NCBI GenBank assembly: GCA_958510875.1 | Contig: OY294070.1 | Location: 22,001,631-22,065,630, forward strand | Reading direction: 5' to 3' | Origin: Endomychus coccineus | Lineage: Eukaryota > Arthropoda > Insecta > Coleoptera > Endomychidae | DNA: 64,000 nucleotides | Shown: positions 22,440-33,353 of the stretch, one piece after another | Layout: each line of letters opens with the position of its first letter | Position numbering within the stretch: the stretch's first letter is position 1 | The notes under the pieces: model-generated | Seen by the model: the letters and a program-made list of their open reading frames with translations, nothing else | Database searches by the model: none | Told to the model about the DNA's origin: nothing | Made by a program: the position numbers and the translations under genes

Positions 22440-23489
22440 ACTTCTACCCCTTTGTAGGCTTGTCTGGCTATTGCCTCCGGTGACACTTAGGCCTGCTGGC
22501 CCATTGTATCTCGCCTATGTTTTGTTTCTTTACGGTATCCAGTATCCACTCAAGTATTTTTATACCTCGTACGAGTTTGTCCAAGCCCTTTACTGGGGGG
22601 GGGGAACTGTATAATTCTGGTTCGCCGTTAGGCTTTTCACAAATTGATGCGATCCAGTGCCTCGCATTCACACTGTATGTGTGTCACTGTTTCTGTATCC
22701 TTACCGCAAAGTCTGCATGTCAGGTCACCATTGTACAGTCCCATTTTGTTTGGGTGCCCTTTTACTGACGCACGACTATTTATTGCTAATAGGATGTCGT
22801 TCTTTTGTTACACGCGGTTTTGATGTATTTCTTCCCATGTTCGTTTCCTGGGATTTTTCTACAGTATTCTTTTTGGTTTTCCATGATCCAGTCTTCTACA
22901 TACCTTCGTGCTGTACGTTTTGGTACCCCGTGGTCTGTTCTGGTTCTGGAGCGTTCTCCGACCATTTTTTTGCAATTTCGTAGGCTTTTTCATCGCCTGT
23001 CGTTCCCTGATGTCCCGGCACCCAAATCAGCTTAACGCGGTTTCGGTGTGCCAGTATTTCAAGTTCTTTTTTGCATATCCAAACCAGACGGGATGTCACT
23101 TCTCATTGCCTCAAGTCCAGCCTCACTGTCTGTCAATATGTGGATTTGCTCATCGTCGATGGCTCGACTGTTTTCCTTCACACATTGGAGGATTGCATAT
23201 ACCTCTGCTTGGAAGACAATGAATAGCTCAAGCCAGTCTTTGGATTTCTTGAGTATACTCCTGCACCTGCATCTTTTTAAGTCTTAGACCTGTCTGTATA
23301 CCAGATCTTTCCCTGTAGAATGTGGCCCAGGTTTGTATGTGTTTATTCAGTCCTTTCTGGTATTGATACCCTGAATGTGTTGTTAAAAGGGTATCGCTTT
23401 GGAATGTGATCTGTTCTCATGCCTAACACGTCCCTGCTCACGATTTTCACCATACTCATGTGTTCTGGCCCAATGTCAGTCCTTACTAG
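22440..23489 (-). pseudogene. Non-LTR retrotransposon fragment with RNase H and CCHC-like end
   Basis: Read on the minus strand, fragments in several frames give AEVYAILQCV, IHILTDSEAGLEAMRS, then LIWVPGHQGTTGDEKAYEIAK. These are the second, third and fourth blocks of a retrotransposon RNase H domain (Glu of AE, Asp of TDS, His of PGH and the E/A-D-E region). Further down comes a Cys/His stretch with CEARHWIAS-like sequence, the small zinc-binding end usual in R1/Jockey-type elements. Frame changes occur at several points. The fragment sits between two parts of repeat E that adjoin each other in the copy at 35.4-36.1 kb. Confidence 0.75.
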
Positions 23490-23720
23490 GAATATACTTT
23501 TAACATTATAAAGACGCATGTAGGAATTTGCAAGTGTCTTAAGCAATGAAATTAGTATAAATTCAACTTATGATTGAACGTCTGTTTTATGATTTAGAGA
23601 CATGTCTTATCTGAATCATCTTCAGGATATATCTTTTATGATAATTGGTTTCTTGAGTTAAAATATTAAATTTGTTGTAATCGAATTGATGATTATAAGC
23701 AAAACAATATTAAGCGAGGG
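23490..23720. repeat. Penelope-associated repeat E2, copy 1
   Basis: Shares with 35875-36060 the runs ATACTTTTAACATTATAAAG, ATTTGCAAG, AAATTAGTATAAAT, GATTGAA(C/T)GTCTGTT and ATAATTGGTTTC in the same order. It is probably the continuation of repeat E1 beyond the retrotransposon insertion. Confidence 0.65.
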
Positions 23721-23904
23721 CGGTGGAGTTTTCTAAGTTTTTGTTTATAGTATTATACTTATGACCATACATTCTTTTTTTGTAAATATTGCTTAGAGAT
23801 TCCGGTATAAGTTCCATTGGGATAACATTTTAGTTCCTTACTCTTACTCCTACTCTTTTAATGCAGTTATCTTATCAATAGTGTTATGTTCACATTCGAC
23901 TTAG

Positions 23905-24785
23905 CTGATTTGTATTTTTTGTGAGCCAACGGTGGAATGTTGAGATAGGAGATAGGCATTCAAATTTTTCTTGAAGGTTTGGAGATTATAGGCATTGGGA
24001 AAAACCTCACTGTTCGATAGAAAAATTAAGCCTGCTACGAAGAAGTTCGGCAGGTCTCGAGCTTGACAATGAACCTGGAATCTCTCATGGTGAAACAACA
24101 GACGAGATTTCGACAACCTGTCTCTGTCTCGCTCCCCCGACTCCATTGGATGGTATAGGCGCTATAGATAAGAAAGTAGTATGAAGTGTACCATCATCTG
24201 CAAAGCTGTGGACGGGGCAGGTGGTCACTTTCAACAGATTGTTGATATGGAGCTGAAACAAAGTTGGTGCCAAGACGGATCCCTGTGGAACACCAGCGTT
24301 GATAATTATTGCATTGGAGGATACTCCGTCAACCACCACATGGAGTGATGTATCTGGGAGGAAACTCGATAGTAATCGATAAAGTTGAGGCGTCAAACCA
24401 TATGACGGAAGTTTCCCAAGAAAACTTTGGTGTCAGACTCTGTCAAATACTTTGGAGATACCCAATGATACAGCTAGAGATTCCCCATGTTTTTCAATAG
24501 ATTTCTGCCATACAAGTGTTACGTAGGCAAGCAGTTTCCCTTCGATCTCTGCTGACGAAAGCCATATTGCCGGTCATTCACAAATTTGTAGCTCTCTAGG
24601 TATTTGATAAGCTCGATGTTGATTGCTTCCTCCATTACTTCTGAGATCACAGATAATAGTGCAATGGGTCTATAATTATTAGGAAGGGTCTTCTTTCCTT
24701 TTTCTGAAATTGGTTGCACTCTAGCTGTCTTCCAGCTGGAAGGAAACACACCACGTCTGTATGAAAGGGTTATAAGATGCACGCT
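23905..24785 (-). pseudogene. Jockey-like non-LTR retrotransposon, RT part and 3' end
   Basis: The minus strand reads RRGVFPSSWKTARVQPI, KTLPNNYRPIALLSVISEVM, YGFRQQRS (24782-24519). In a second frame it reads LLSSFLPDTS, INAGVPQGSVLAPTLFQLHI and VHSFADDGTLH (24396-24085), the FADD active-site motif. The end at 23921-24065 matches the short fragment at 58187-58330, which marks the 3' terminal region of this family. Indels and the jump between RT blocks show that it is inactive. Confidence 0.8.
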
Positions 24786-25467
24786 CTTTGATGATGTTAA
24801 ACTTTTTATATCTTACAGCAATTAGTCATTCTGATCAAACTCGAATATCTTCACCTGTATATATGTCATCAGGTTGATAACTAATGTATGTACGTAGTCT
24901 CCAACTCAATTTAGCTTCTATTAAACACCTATCGCACACAAACCTAAATGCTGATTCTTATATAAAAATGAAATATCACCATAGCTTCACTTTTATATTC
25001 TTTTGAATCACACGTTTTGCATTAAGACTAATGGTATCGCTGATGCGATGTTCTATACATTGCATTCACGTAGCTTTAAATTGATTTTTCCAATAGCAAA
25101 TCGTAATTTCGCGAGATTTAATTGCTGCTGATTGCAATCCGTCGATGCGTCTCGCAACTTATACATTCGAAAAACCAGACGGCGTACAATTTTAGATTTT
25201 TATTTCGGTACATTTGCCTATGCTGGCTGACATCATCAAGGTTGTTATACGGAAACTACTGCTGCAAAATCGTTGAACTTATACAAGTGTCTAAAGCTAC
25301 GAAAATTGATCGTTACATCATCTAGTTATACTTTTACGATTCAATTTGGCGGTTATTTATATTTCTATTATAGATTTTATCGACTGTTCTAATGTCCAAA
25401 TCGCGATGATACGAACATTCACTTTCACAGATTTCAGTGTGATTATTTTATTTATTCTTGATGCCTA
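24786..25467. other. No recognisable gene or element
   Basis: AT-rich spacer before the satellite. A 67-codon plus-strand frame (25122-25325) has no recognisable motif. Confidence 0.4.
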
Positions 25468-28400
25468 CTATAATCTGGTTTAGTTCAATAGATAATACTT
25501 ATTTAGTCATAAGTCATAAGCTGGACAAATAAGGTCTAAAGATGCTACAGGCATACACTAAAATATGTTCCGAAAATCGGATGTTCCTTGGCCGAAAATA
25601 TGATGATTTAACTCAACTTACTTATTAGTCGATGAAAGATTGCCAAAATCTCCAAAAAAAAAACTCTAGTCAACGGAGTTTAATGAATCGACGCGGAATT
25701 ATGTCTAAAAAAGTCTACTAGTAGGCGTTTGGGGATGTGGCTTACTTGCATTGCTGCACTCAAAAATGCATGTAAGAAAGATGCATTTTCCAAAAGGTAT
25801 TTTTTCAATTTGTGTAAACTAGAGCAATGAAATCAGCCCAATTTCTCTTCTCGGGGGTTTTTGGTGTCGCTGAACACAAATTCTATGTCCAAAAAATGTT
25901 ACAAATATAGACGAAAGATTGGCAAAATCTCGAAAAAAAATTCCAGTCAACTATAATCTGGTTTAGTTCAATAGATAATACTTATTTAGTCATAAGTAGA
26001 GCTGGACAAATAAGGTCTAAAGATGCTACAGGCATACACTAAAATATGTTCCGAAAATCGGGTGTTCCTTGGCCGAAAATATGATGATTTAACTCAACTT
26101 ACTTATTAGTCGATGAAAGATTGCCAAAATCTCCAAAAAAAAACTCTAGTCAACAGAGTTTAATGAATCGACGCGGAATTATGTCTAAAAAAGTCTACTA
26201 GTAGGCGTTTGGGGATGTGGCTTACTTGCATTGCTGCACTCAAAAATGCATGTAAGAAAGATGCATTTTCCAAAAGGTATTTTTTCAATTTGTGTAAACT
26301 AGAGCAATGAAATCAGCCCAATTTCTCTTCTCGGGGGTTTTTGGTGTCGCTGAACACAAATTCTATGTCCAAAAAATGTTACAAATATAGACGAAAGATT
26401 GCCAAAATCTCGAAAAAAAATTCCAGTCAACTATAATCTGGTTTAGTTCAATAGATAATACTTATTTAGTCATAAGTAGAGCTGGACAAATAAGGTCTAA
26501 AGATGCTACAGGCATACACTAAAATATGTTCCGAAAATCGGGTGTTCCTTGGCCGAAAATATGATGATTTAACTCAACTTACTTATTAGTCGATGAAAGA
26601 TTGCCAAAATCTCCAAAAAAAAAACTCTAGTCAACGGAGTTTAATGAATCGACGCGGAATTATGTCTAAAAAAGTCTACTAGTAGGCGTTTGGGGATGTG
26701 GCTTACTTGCATTGCTGCACTCAAAAATGCATGTAAGAAAGATGCATTTTCCAAAAGGTATTTTTTAAATTTGTGTAAACTAGAGCAATGAAATCAGCCC
26801 AATTTCTCTTCTCGGGGGTTTTTGGTGTCGCTGAACACAAATTCTATGTCCAAAAAATGTTACAAATATAGACGAAAGATTGCCAAAATCTCGAAAAAAA
26901 ATTCCAGTCAACTATAATCTGGTTTAGTTCAATAGATAATACTTATTTAGTCATAAGTAGAGCTGGACAAATAAGGTCTAAAGATGCTACAGGCATACAC
27001 TAAAATATGTTCCGAAAATCGGGTGTTCCTTGGCCGAAAATATGATGATTTAACTCAACTTACTTATTAGTCGATGAAAGATTGCCAAAATCTCCAAAAA
27101 AAAAACTCTAGTCAACGGAGTTTAATGAATCGACGCGGAATTATGTCTAAAAAAGTCTACTAGTAGGCGTTTGGGGATGTGGCTTACTTGCATTGCTGCA
27201 CTCAAAAATGCATGTAAGAAAGATGCATTTTCCAAAAGGTATTTTTTCAATTTGTGTAAACTAGAGCAATGAAATCAGCCCAACTTCTCTTCTCGGGGGT
27301 TTTTGGTGTCGCTGAACACAAATTCTATGTCCAAAAAATGTTACAAATATAGACGAAAGATTGCCAAAATCTCGAAAAAAAATTCCAGTCAACTATAATC
27401 TGGTTTAGTTCAATAGATAATACTTATTTAGTCATAAGTAGAGCTGGACAAATAAGGTCTAAAGATGCTACAGGCATACACTAAAATATGTTCCGAAAAT
27501 CGGGTGTTCCTTGGCCGAAAATATGATGATTTAACTCAACTTACTTATTAGTCGATGAAAGATTGCCAAAATCTCCAAAAAAAAAACTCTAGTCAACGGA
27601 GTTTAATGAATCGACGCGGAATTATGTCTAAAAAAGTCTACTAGTAGGCGTTTGGGGATGTGGCTTACTTGCATTGCTGCACTCAAAAATGCATGTAAGA
27701 AAGATGCATTTTCCAAAAGGTATTTTTTCAATTTGTGTAAACTAGAGCAATGAAATCAGCCCAATTTCTCTTCTCGGGGGTTTTTGGTGTCGCTGAACAC
27801 AAATTCTATGTCCAAAAAATGTTACAAATATAGACGAAAGATTGCCAAAATCTCGAAAAAAAATTCCAGTCAACTATAATCTGGTTTAGTTCAATAGATA
27901 ATACTTATTTAGTCATAAGTAGAGCTGGACAAATAAGGTCTAAAGATGCTACAGGCATACACTAAAATATGTTCCGAAAATCGGGTGTTCCTTGGCCGAA
28001 AATATGATGATTTAACTCAACTTACTTATTAGTCGATGAAAGATTGCCAAAATCTCGAAAAAAAACTCTAGTCAACGGAATTTAATGAATCGACGCGGAA
28101 TTATGTCTAAAAAAAGTCTACTAGTAGGCGTTCGGGGGTGTGACTTACTTGGATTGCTGCACTCAAGAATGCATGTAAGAAAGATGCATTTTCCAAAAGG
28201 TATTTTTTCAATTTGTGTAAACTAGAGCAATGAAATCAGCCCAATTTCTCTTCTCGGGGGTTTTTGGTGTCGCTGAACACAAATTCTATGTCCAAAAAAT
28301 GTTACAAATATAGACGAAAGATTGCCAAAATCTCGAAAAAAAATTCCAGTCAACTATAATCTGGTTTAGTTCAATAGATAATACTTATTTAGTCATAAGT

Positions 28401-29265
28401 AGAGCTGGACAAATAAGGTCTAAAGATGCTACAGGCATACACTAAAATATGTTCCGAAAATCGGGTGTTCCTTGGCCGAAAATATGATGATTTAACTCAA
28501 CTTACTTATTAGTCGATGAAAGATTGCCAAAATCTCCAAAAAAAAAACTCTTGTCAACGGAGTTTAATGAATCGACGCGGAATTATGTCTAAAAAAGTCT
28601 ACTAGTAGGCGTTTGGGGATGTGGCTTACTTGCATTGCTGCACTCAAAAATGCATGTAAGAAAGATGCATTTTCCAAAAGGTATTTTTTCAATTTGTGTA
28701 AACTAGAGCAATGAAATCAGCCCAATTTCTCTTCTCGGGGGTTTTTGGTGTCGCTGAACACAAATTCTATGTCCAAAAAATGTTACAAATATAGACGAAA
28801 GATTGCCAAAATCTCGAAAAAAAATTCCAGTCAACTATAATCTGGTTTAGTTCAATAGATAATACTTATTTAGTCATAAGTAGAGCTGGACAAATAAGGT
28901 CTAAAGATGCTACAGGCATACACTAAAATATGTTCCGAAAATCGGGTGTTCCTTGGCCGAAAATATGATGATTTAACTCAACTTACTTATTAGTCGATGA
29001 AAGATTGCCAAAATCTCGAAAAAAAACTCTAGTCAACGGAATTTAATGAATCGACGCGGAATTATGTCTAAAAAAAGTCTACTAGTAGGCGTTCGGGGGT
29101 GTGACTTACTTGGATTGCTGCACTCAAGAATGCATGTAAAAAAGATGCATTTTCCAAAAGGTATTTTTTCAATTTGTGAAAACTAGAGCAATAAAATCGC
29201 CCAATTTCTCTTCTCGGGGGTTTTTGGGGTCGCTGAACACAAATTCTATATCCAAAAAATGCTAC
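25468..29265. repeat. ~480-bp satellite, eight tandem units
   Basis: Units start with CTATAATCTGGTTTAG at 25468, 25951, 26431, 26912, 27393, 27874, 28354 and 28835. The spacing is 480-483 bp, and the last unit is cut at about 29265. Copies are nearly identical by eye. Unit 1 differs at several sites (for example a TCATAAG duplication and GGATGTT for GGGTGTT), as expected for an array edge. Units 6 and 8 share a private haplotype (GGCGTTCGGGGGTGTGACTT where the others have GGCGTTTGGGGATGTGGCTT) while unit 7 has the common form. Each unit contains the phrase TCGGGGGTTTTTGGTGTCGC, which is also part of a dispersed repeat at 50.1-51.1 kb. No coding frame survives. Confidence 0.95.
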
Positions 29266-29487
29266 AATGCACCTGGTGCGAGGGACACCCGGGTCGTCTA
29301 CCTCTTTTTCCAGGAAACAATAAACTCGGTACAAAGTTTCTAAATTATTTTCTGAATCAAATGCAGAAAACTGCATCTCAATCCATCCAATTGCGCCAGT
29401 TTTGGAAGGTGGCTTTATTTCTTTGACTAATATACGAAATTGCTTAGTTTGAGCGCTAGAGGGCTTCGAAAATAATTAATTATTTAT
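29266..29487. other. Satellite edge and spacer
   Basis: Sequence following the last satellite unit. It begins with GCACCTGGTGCGAGGGACAC, which resembles the GCACCTGGGGCTCAGGACGT part of the dispersed repeat at 50.2 kb. The satellite unit therefore seems to have been carved from that repeat, which continues here. Confidence 0.45.
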
Positions 29488-31332
29488 ATTTTTTCAAATA
29501 AGTCGAAATCTTTGTTAGATTTTATTAATTTATTAGCCATGCGTTAGTAACTGCAAATTACAGCTTTCTATGGGAGATACCTTAATTTCGAAAATTACAG
29601 GATGCTTAAAAACTTGGTCACAATAAATTATCCACCCATATTTTTTGTAACCTCTTGTATAATCACTACCAATTCTGGATATTTACTTTTCTTTAGAAGC
29701 TAAATAGCTCTCTTACAACATTTCAGTTGGGCAAACAGTTCAGCCACAAAAAATATTTTCTAAATCCCTACAAGCCTGAATCAGTAATTGTAACTTAATA
29801 CAAATAAAGTTTCTACTAAAAGTTGGCTATGATTAATTTGACAAATAAAGAGCATATTACTTTAATGTCATTTAAACTTAACTGCGGTCAAAATTTCGTA
29901 TTTTTCTTCTTACGGTTTATTTCTGAGTCTTCATGAATTTTGATTATTCATATGTCGAACAAGTAGATATGTTGTTAATTTATGGGTTTTATGAATGCAA
30001 TGGTCGCGAGAGGTTTCGAGGGAAAGGTTTCCTAACCGTATAGTGCCAAATTATCACACCATTGCAAAAATTGTTAGATGTCTTCGTGAAAATGGTAGTT
30101 CAAAGCCACTAACTTATGATTGTGAACAACAAATTTTAGACAGAGTTGAAGAAAACCCAAGATTAAGTACTAGGCACCTGTGGCTCGAATTAGCGGTTCT
30201 CAAATGAATTATTGTTAATGAGCTTTTAAAGGAACAACTTATACATCCATACCATGTTCAAAAAATTCAAGACTTATTACCTATTGATCCAGAATCCCGC
30301 TTAACATTTTGCAATTTTATTGAAAATCAGATAGCAGAAACTCCAAACTCCCATAGAAGCCTCGTTTACAAGATCCGGTGTGACTTACTTACATAATGAA
30401 CATGTTTACTCTGATGGAAATCCTCATGCAACAAAAGTGACTTATTACCAACATGAATTTAAAGTTAATATGTTGGGAGGAATTGTTGACAATTTTCTAA
30501 TGGGTCCAGTTATTATTACAAATAACTTAAACGGGAATAATTATTAATTTTTTTGTAAGAAACCTTACCCACTTTACTGGATGATTTGCCTTTATACTAC
30601 GACAGAATATGCGGCTTATACATGATGGTGCTCCGCAACATTTTCCGTTTGCAGTGCGTCAGTATTCAAATACGATTTATCCAAATCGGTGGATTGGAAG
30701 AGGGAATGATGCTCCTGTAAAATTGCCAGCAAGCTCGCCGGACCTAACACCCTGTGATTTCTTATGGGGTGCCATGAAAACAAAAATTTACTCCTCTCCT
30801 ATTGAAAACGAGGAAGATTTAAATTGCAGAATTTTAAATGTTGCCAACACCCTTCAGAATCCCGCTATACTACGAAGAGTACAACTTAATTTTCGACGTA
30901 GAATTAACGCATGTGTACAAGAATTGTGGTCATTTTGTTTTGAATATTTGTTGTAATATTTTAGGTAATTAGTTATAGTAGTTCACTACACTTCCATTAG
31001 GTACCTAAATCGTAGCCAATTTTGGATAAAAAACTTTATTTGTATTAAGTTACAATTACTGATTCAGGCTTGTAGGGATTTAGAAAATATTTTTTGTTAC
31101 TGAAACGTTCGCCCAACTAACATTTTGAAAGAGAGTAAATAGATTCTAAGTAAAAGTAACTATCCAAAAAAAAATTGTAGTGATAATACAGAGGCCTACA
31201 AAAAATATGGATAGATAATTCATTGTGAAATTAGGGTTTCTTTCATAAAAAGCTGTAATTTGCAGGTACACATGCGTGCCTAAAAAATTAATAAAATCTA
31301 ACAAACATTTTTCGACTTATTAAAAAAATTTA
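29488..31332 (+). mobile_element. IS630/Tc1-type transposon with ~350-bp inverted repeats
   Basis: A transposase relic lies between inverted repeats of roughly 350 bp: left about 29488-29850, right about 30990-31332. Mirrored blocks include AATAAGTCGAAA, GTTAGATTTTATTAATT, GCAAATTACAGCTTT, CCATATTTTTTGTA and TTCTAAATCCCTACAAGCCT. The arms differ by small indels, so this is an old copy. Total length is about 1.85 kb. Confidence 0.8.
29995..30956 (+). pseudogene. Transposase relic (IS630/Tc1-like)
   Basis: The N-terminal frame (29995-30205) reads ERFPNRIVPNYHTIAKIVRCLRENGS and VEENPRLSTRHL, a helix-turn-helix region. Other frames give LKEQLIHPYHVQKIQDLLP, CNFIENQ, then HNEHVYSDGNPHATK. The last frame (30609-30956, 115 aa) has HDGAPQH (second catalytic Asp), NRWIGRGNDAPVKLPASSPD and LTPCDFLWGAMK (third Asp). 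The two Asp are separated by 43 residues. This is the common insect 'Tc3-like' transposase type, with the WIGRG and SPDLTP motifs. Several frameshifts and stops make it inactive. Confidence 0.85.
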
Positions 31333-32061
31333 AAAGTATACACATAATATGCACAAAAATATGCATTCACAATAATTTTATTCCATATAGCTTCTTTCAA
31401 ATCGTTTCGGGTGTAATACATTTTTTTGGATAGTTTAAAAATATATAATATATGACTACAATATTTATTTGTACATAAAATTATACTTTTGCAATTCAGT
31501 TATGAAAAGTCATCTTTTTGACGCCGATTGAAATAGTAAAAAGAAGTTCATTTTAACACTGAGTGCTAAAATGAGTTTTTTCATCATTCAAGCAAATTTG
31601 CTACTACAGCTTTTGCAACTTCTCCAACGTCTGAAAATAGGAACTCAGGGAATCGCTCATTTTTAGATAGATGTTTTAACAAATATGTCTTGGCGCTTTT
31701 CCATGGTAACGATTTTTCCATTGTTAACTCCATAAAAACAAATGAAAATGAAACGTAACGAAAATTCTTTTTTGTCTCGTAACAACTGAATGACAAAAAT
31801 CTTGTATGAAACACGATGCAAATGGCGTGTTTTTTGAACACGATGTGCAAAACATCTAGTGCAAAAACGCGCTCATTTTGAAACCAGTTATAAATAGCGT
31901 GTTTAGTAATTACTTCTTGGAGTTTGGCATATTAAGATTGTCCGGACCCTATATCATTATTAAACTGGGAATTTGTGTTTTATTTGTATTTTAATATTGA
32001 ATTTGCAATGAATTCACTTTTAAGAAAGAGACTATATTAATTCTTCTATTTTTTATTTCAG
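31333..32061. other. No recognisable gene; upstream flank or intron of ADAMTS
   Basis: AT-rich sequence leading to the acceptor TTTTTTATTTCAG of the first ADAMTS exon seen. An 88-codon minus-strand frame (31584-31850) has no recognisable motif. Confidence 0.4.
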
Positions 32062-32190
32062 AATTCATAGAAAAATCTCATATAGATGTTGGTAGCGACG
32101 CGGATGTAGAATACGTGAAACCACTCAAGACAAGTCCACTGCCCTTACATGATCATGATATCATCTTCAATCAAATGACTAACAACAATG
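32062..32190 (+). CDS. ADAMTS-type metalloprotease, propeptide exon (first seen)
   Basis: A 129-bp exon between a strong acceptor (ATTTTTTATTTCAG) and a consensus donor (GTAAGT at 32191). Only one frame is open, starting after two bases that finish a split codon. It reads FIEKSHIDVGSDADVEYV, then KPLKTSPLPLHDHDIIFNQM, and ends with one base of the next codon. This acidic segment would lie near the start of the secreted propeptide. On its own it would not be diagnostic. The call rests on exact phase joining with the exons at 39488 and 51416, which are recognisable. The upstream exon with the signal peptide was not found. ADAMTS proteins are secreted zinc proteases acting in extracellular matrix. 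Confidence 0.7.
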
Positions 32191-32234
32191 GTAAGTCTTT
32201 TTTCAAATGATAGATATAATCCCCAACCAGTATA

Positions 32235-32335
32235 ATAGTGGAAATTAATGCAAAAAATGAACCAAACCTCTAATTTTTTCCTATGTGTATGAATTTTCAT
32301 GAAACCTTCGGCATTCGCTTCATTTTTAATCAATA
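32235..32335. repeat. Dispersed repeat around AAAATGAAGCGAATGC (-)
   Basis: Reverse-complement copy of the repeat seen at 21170-21330 and 53930-54115: AAATGAAGCGAATGCCGAAG, GGTTTCATGAAAATTCAT, TTAGAGGTTTGGTTCATTTT. It lies 45 bp inside the intron after the first exon. Confidence 0.6.
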
Positions 32336-32439
32336 AAAAATATTATTCTTTAGACATTTTGTCGGTCGCATCTCATCTAATTGCTACAGGCATTTTGCAG
32401 CGTAAATGTTGATTTTATAGAAAAATATCAACGGGTCAA

Positions 32440-32800
32440 AAAGTGTTTCGAATTCAATTTTTTATATGAATACCCTATTTTTATTAGTCATACAATACCC
32501 TCATCCACTACCCCTCAGCCGACCCCATGCTGCATATCTAAAATTGCCAATTGAAGCCAGGCTTTTGGTTTTAGAGGAAAATTTCGAATCCCTTTGCTGC
32601 ATATCTGAAATTGTCATTTCAATCAGGCTTTTGGCTTTAGAGAAAAGTTTCACGATACTTGATTGATTATTTTCAATGTCACTCACTACCCCCTTCCACT
32701 TACCCCCGCCCTGTGTATATTAGAATGCATTTTGTTGGCAGGCTATTGGTCTTAGGCAAAGATACAGAAAAATTATAACAGAAAAGTTTCGAAACTTCAG
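32440..32800. repeat. Dispersed repeat F (+), two half-units
   Basis: Contains two similar halves with GCTGCATATCTAAAATTGCC / GCTGCATATCTGAAATTGTC followed by CAGGCTTTTGG and TTTAGAG. The inverse complement is at 53380-53830 (sharing CACCCCTCAGCCGA-like and ATCTAAAATTGCCA blocks). It has no coding capacity. Confidence 0.6.
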
Positions 32801-32867
32801 CAAATATTGCTGGTCAAGGGTTATGACAAATCATTGATCAATAATTCAAATTCTAAGCAAAAAAGGA

Positions 32868-33330
32868 AATTGAAACGCGACCAGCTAACCAAATTAGAGC
32901 CTTCAAGTCGTCCAATAAAATTCAAAAATTTTACTTGTCATCCTTCAATAATTGATAAAACTCATAATTTGTTTCCTATAATTGTAAAAATAAGCTGAAA
33001 AACCGTTAAGGCTTTTGATAAAGTTTCTGATTACGAGTCGTGTTCAAAATGCTATATGGGTCAAACCAGAATGAACATTTTTACTCGGTATAAAAACATT
33101 TTGGCCCTATAAAGAAAAATAATCGTGAAAAATCAGCGTTAGCCGAACATATTCCAAATACAAGTCACACCATTTCTCAATGAAGCTTATCAGTGTTAAA
33201 ACACAGAACGGACAAATAGGTAATTTAGTAGGCATGGAAATGTATAAACGAAAAAGCAATTTATAAAATTCCGACTTATCTCCTGATGAGGGTTACTTCT
33301 AGCTGAAACATCTACCAGTATTGTTAGAGA
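32868..33330 (+). pseudogene. Penelope-like element: GIY-YIG endonuclease relic
   Basis: The plus strand reads LKRDQLTKLEPSSRPIKFKN then, in a broken frame, CYMGQTRMNIFTRYKNI, AEHI-like and a later H. This order (Y-x-G-Q-T, R-x2-x-H, A-x-H-I) is the GIY-YIG endonuclease typical of the C-terminal part of Penelope-like retroelements. A similar leader segment (NNPMKFQILNYHPTIINK) occurs at 61690-61800. The relic ends against the (AAT)n tail of the next retrotransposon. Confidence 0.6.
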
Positions 33331-33353
33331 ATAATAATAATAATAATAATAAT
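33328..33353. repeat. (AAT)n tract, 3' tail of CR1-like element 2
   Basis: Eight AAT units at the 3' end of the minus-strand retrotransposon at 33330-35160, analogous to the (ATTT)n tail of the element at 16.7 kb. Confidence 0.75.

Noticed and set aside
31584..31850. 88-codon minus-strand ORF upstream of the ADAMTS exon
   Set aside because: No recognisable domain, AT-rich composition and no supporting splice or start signals.
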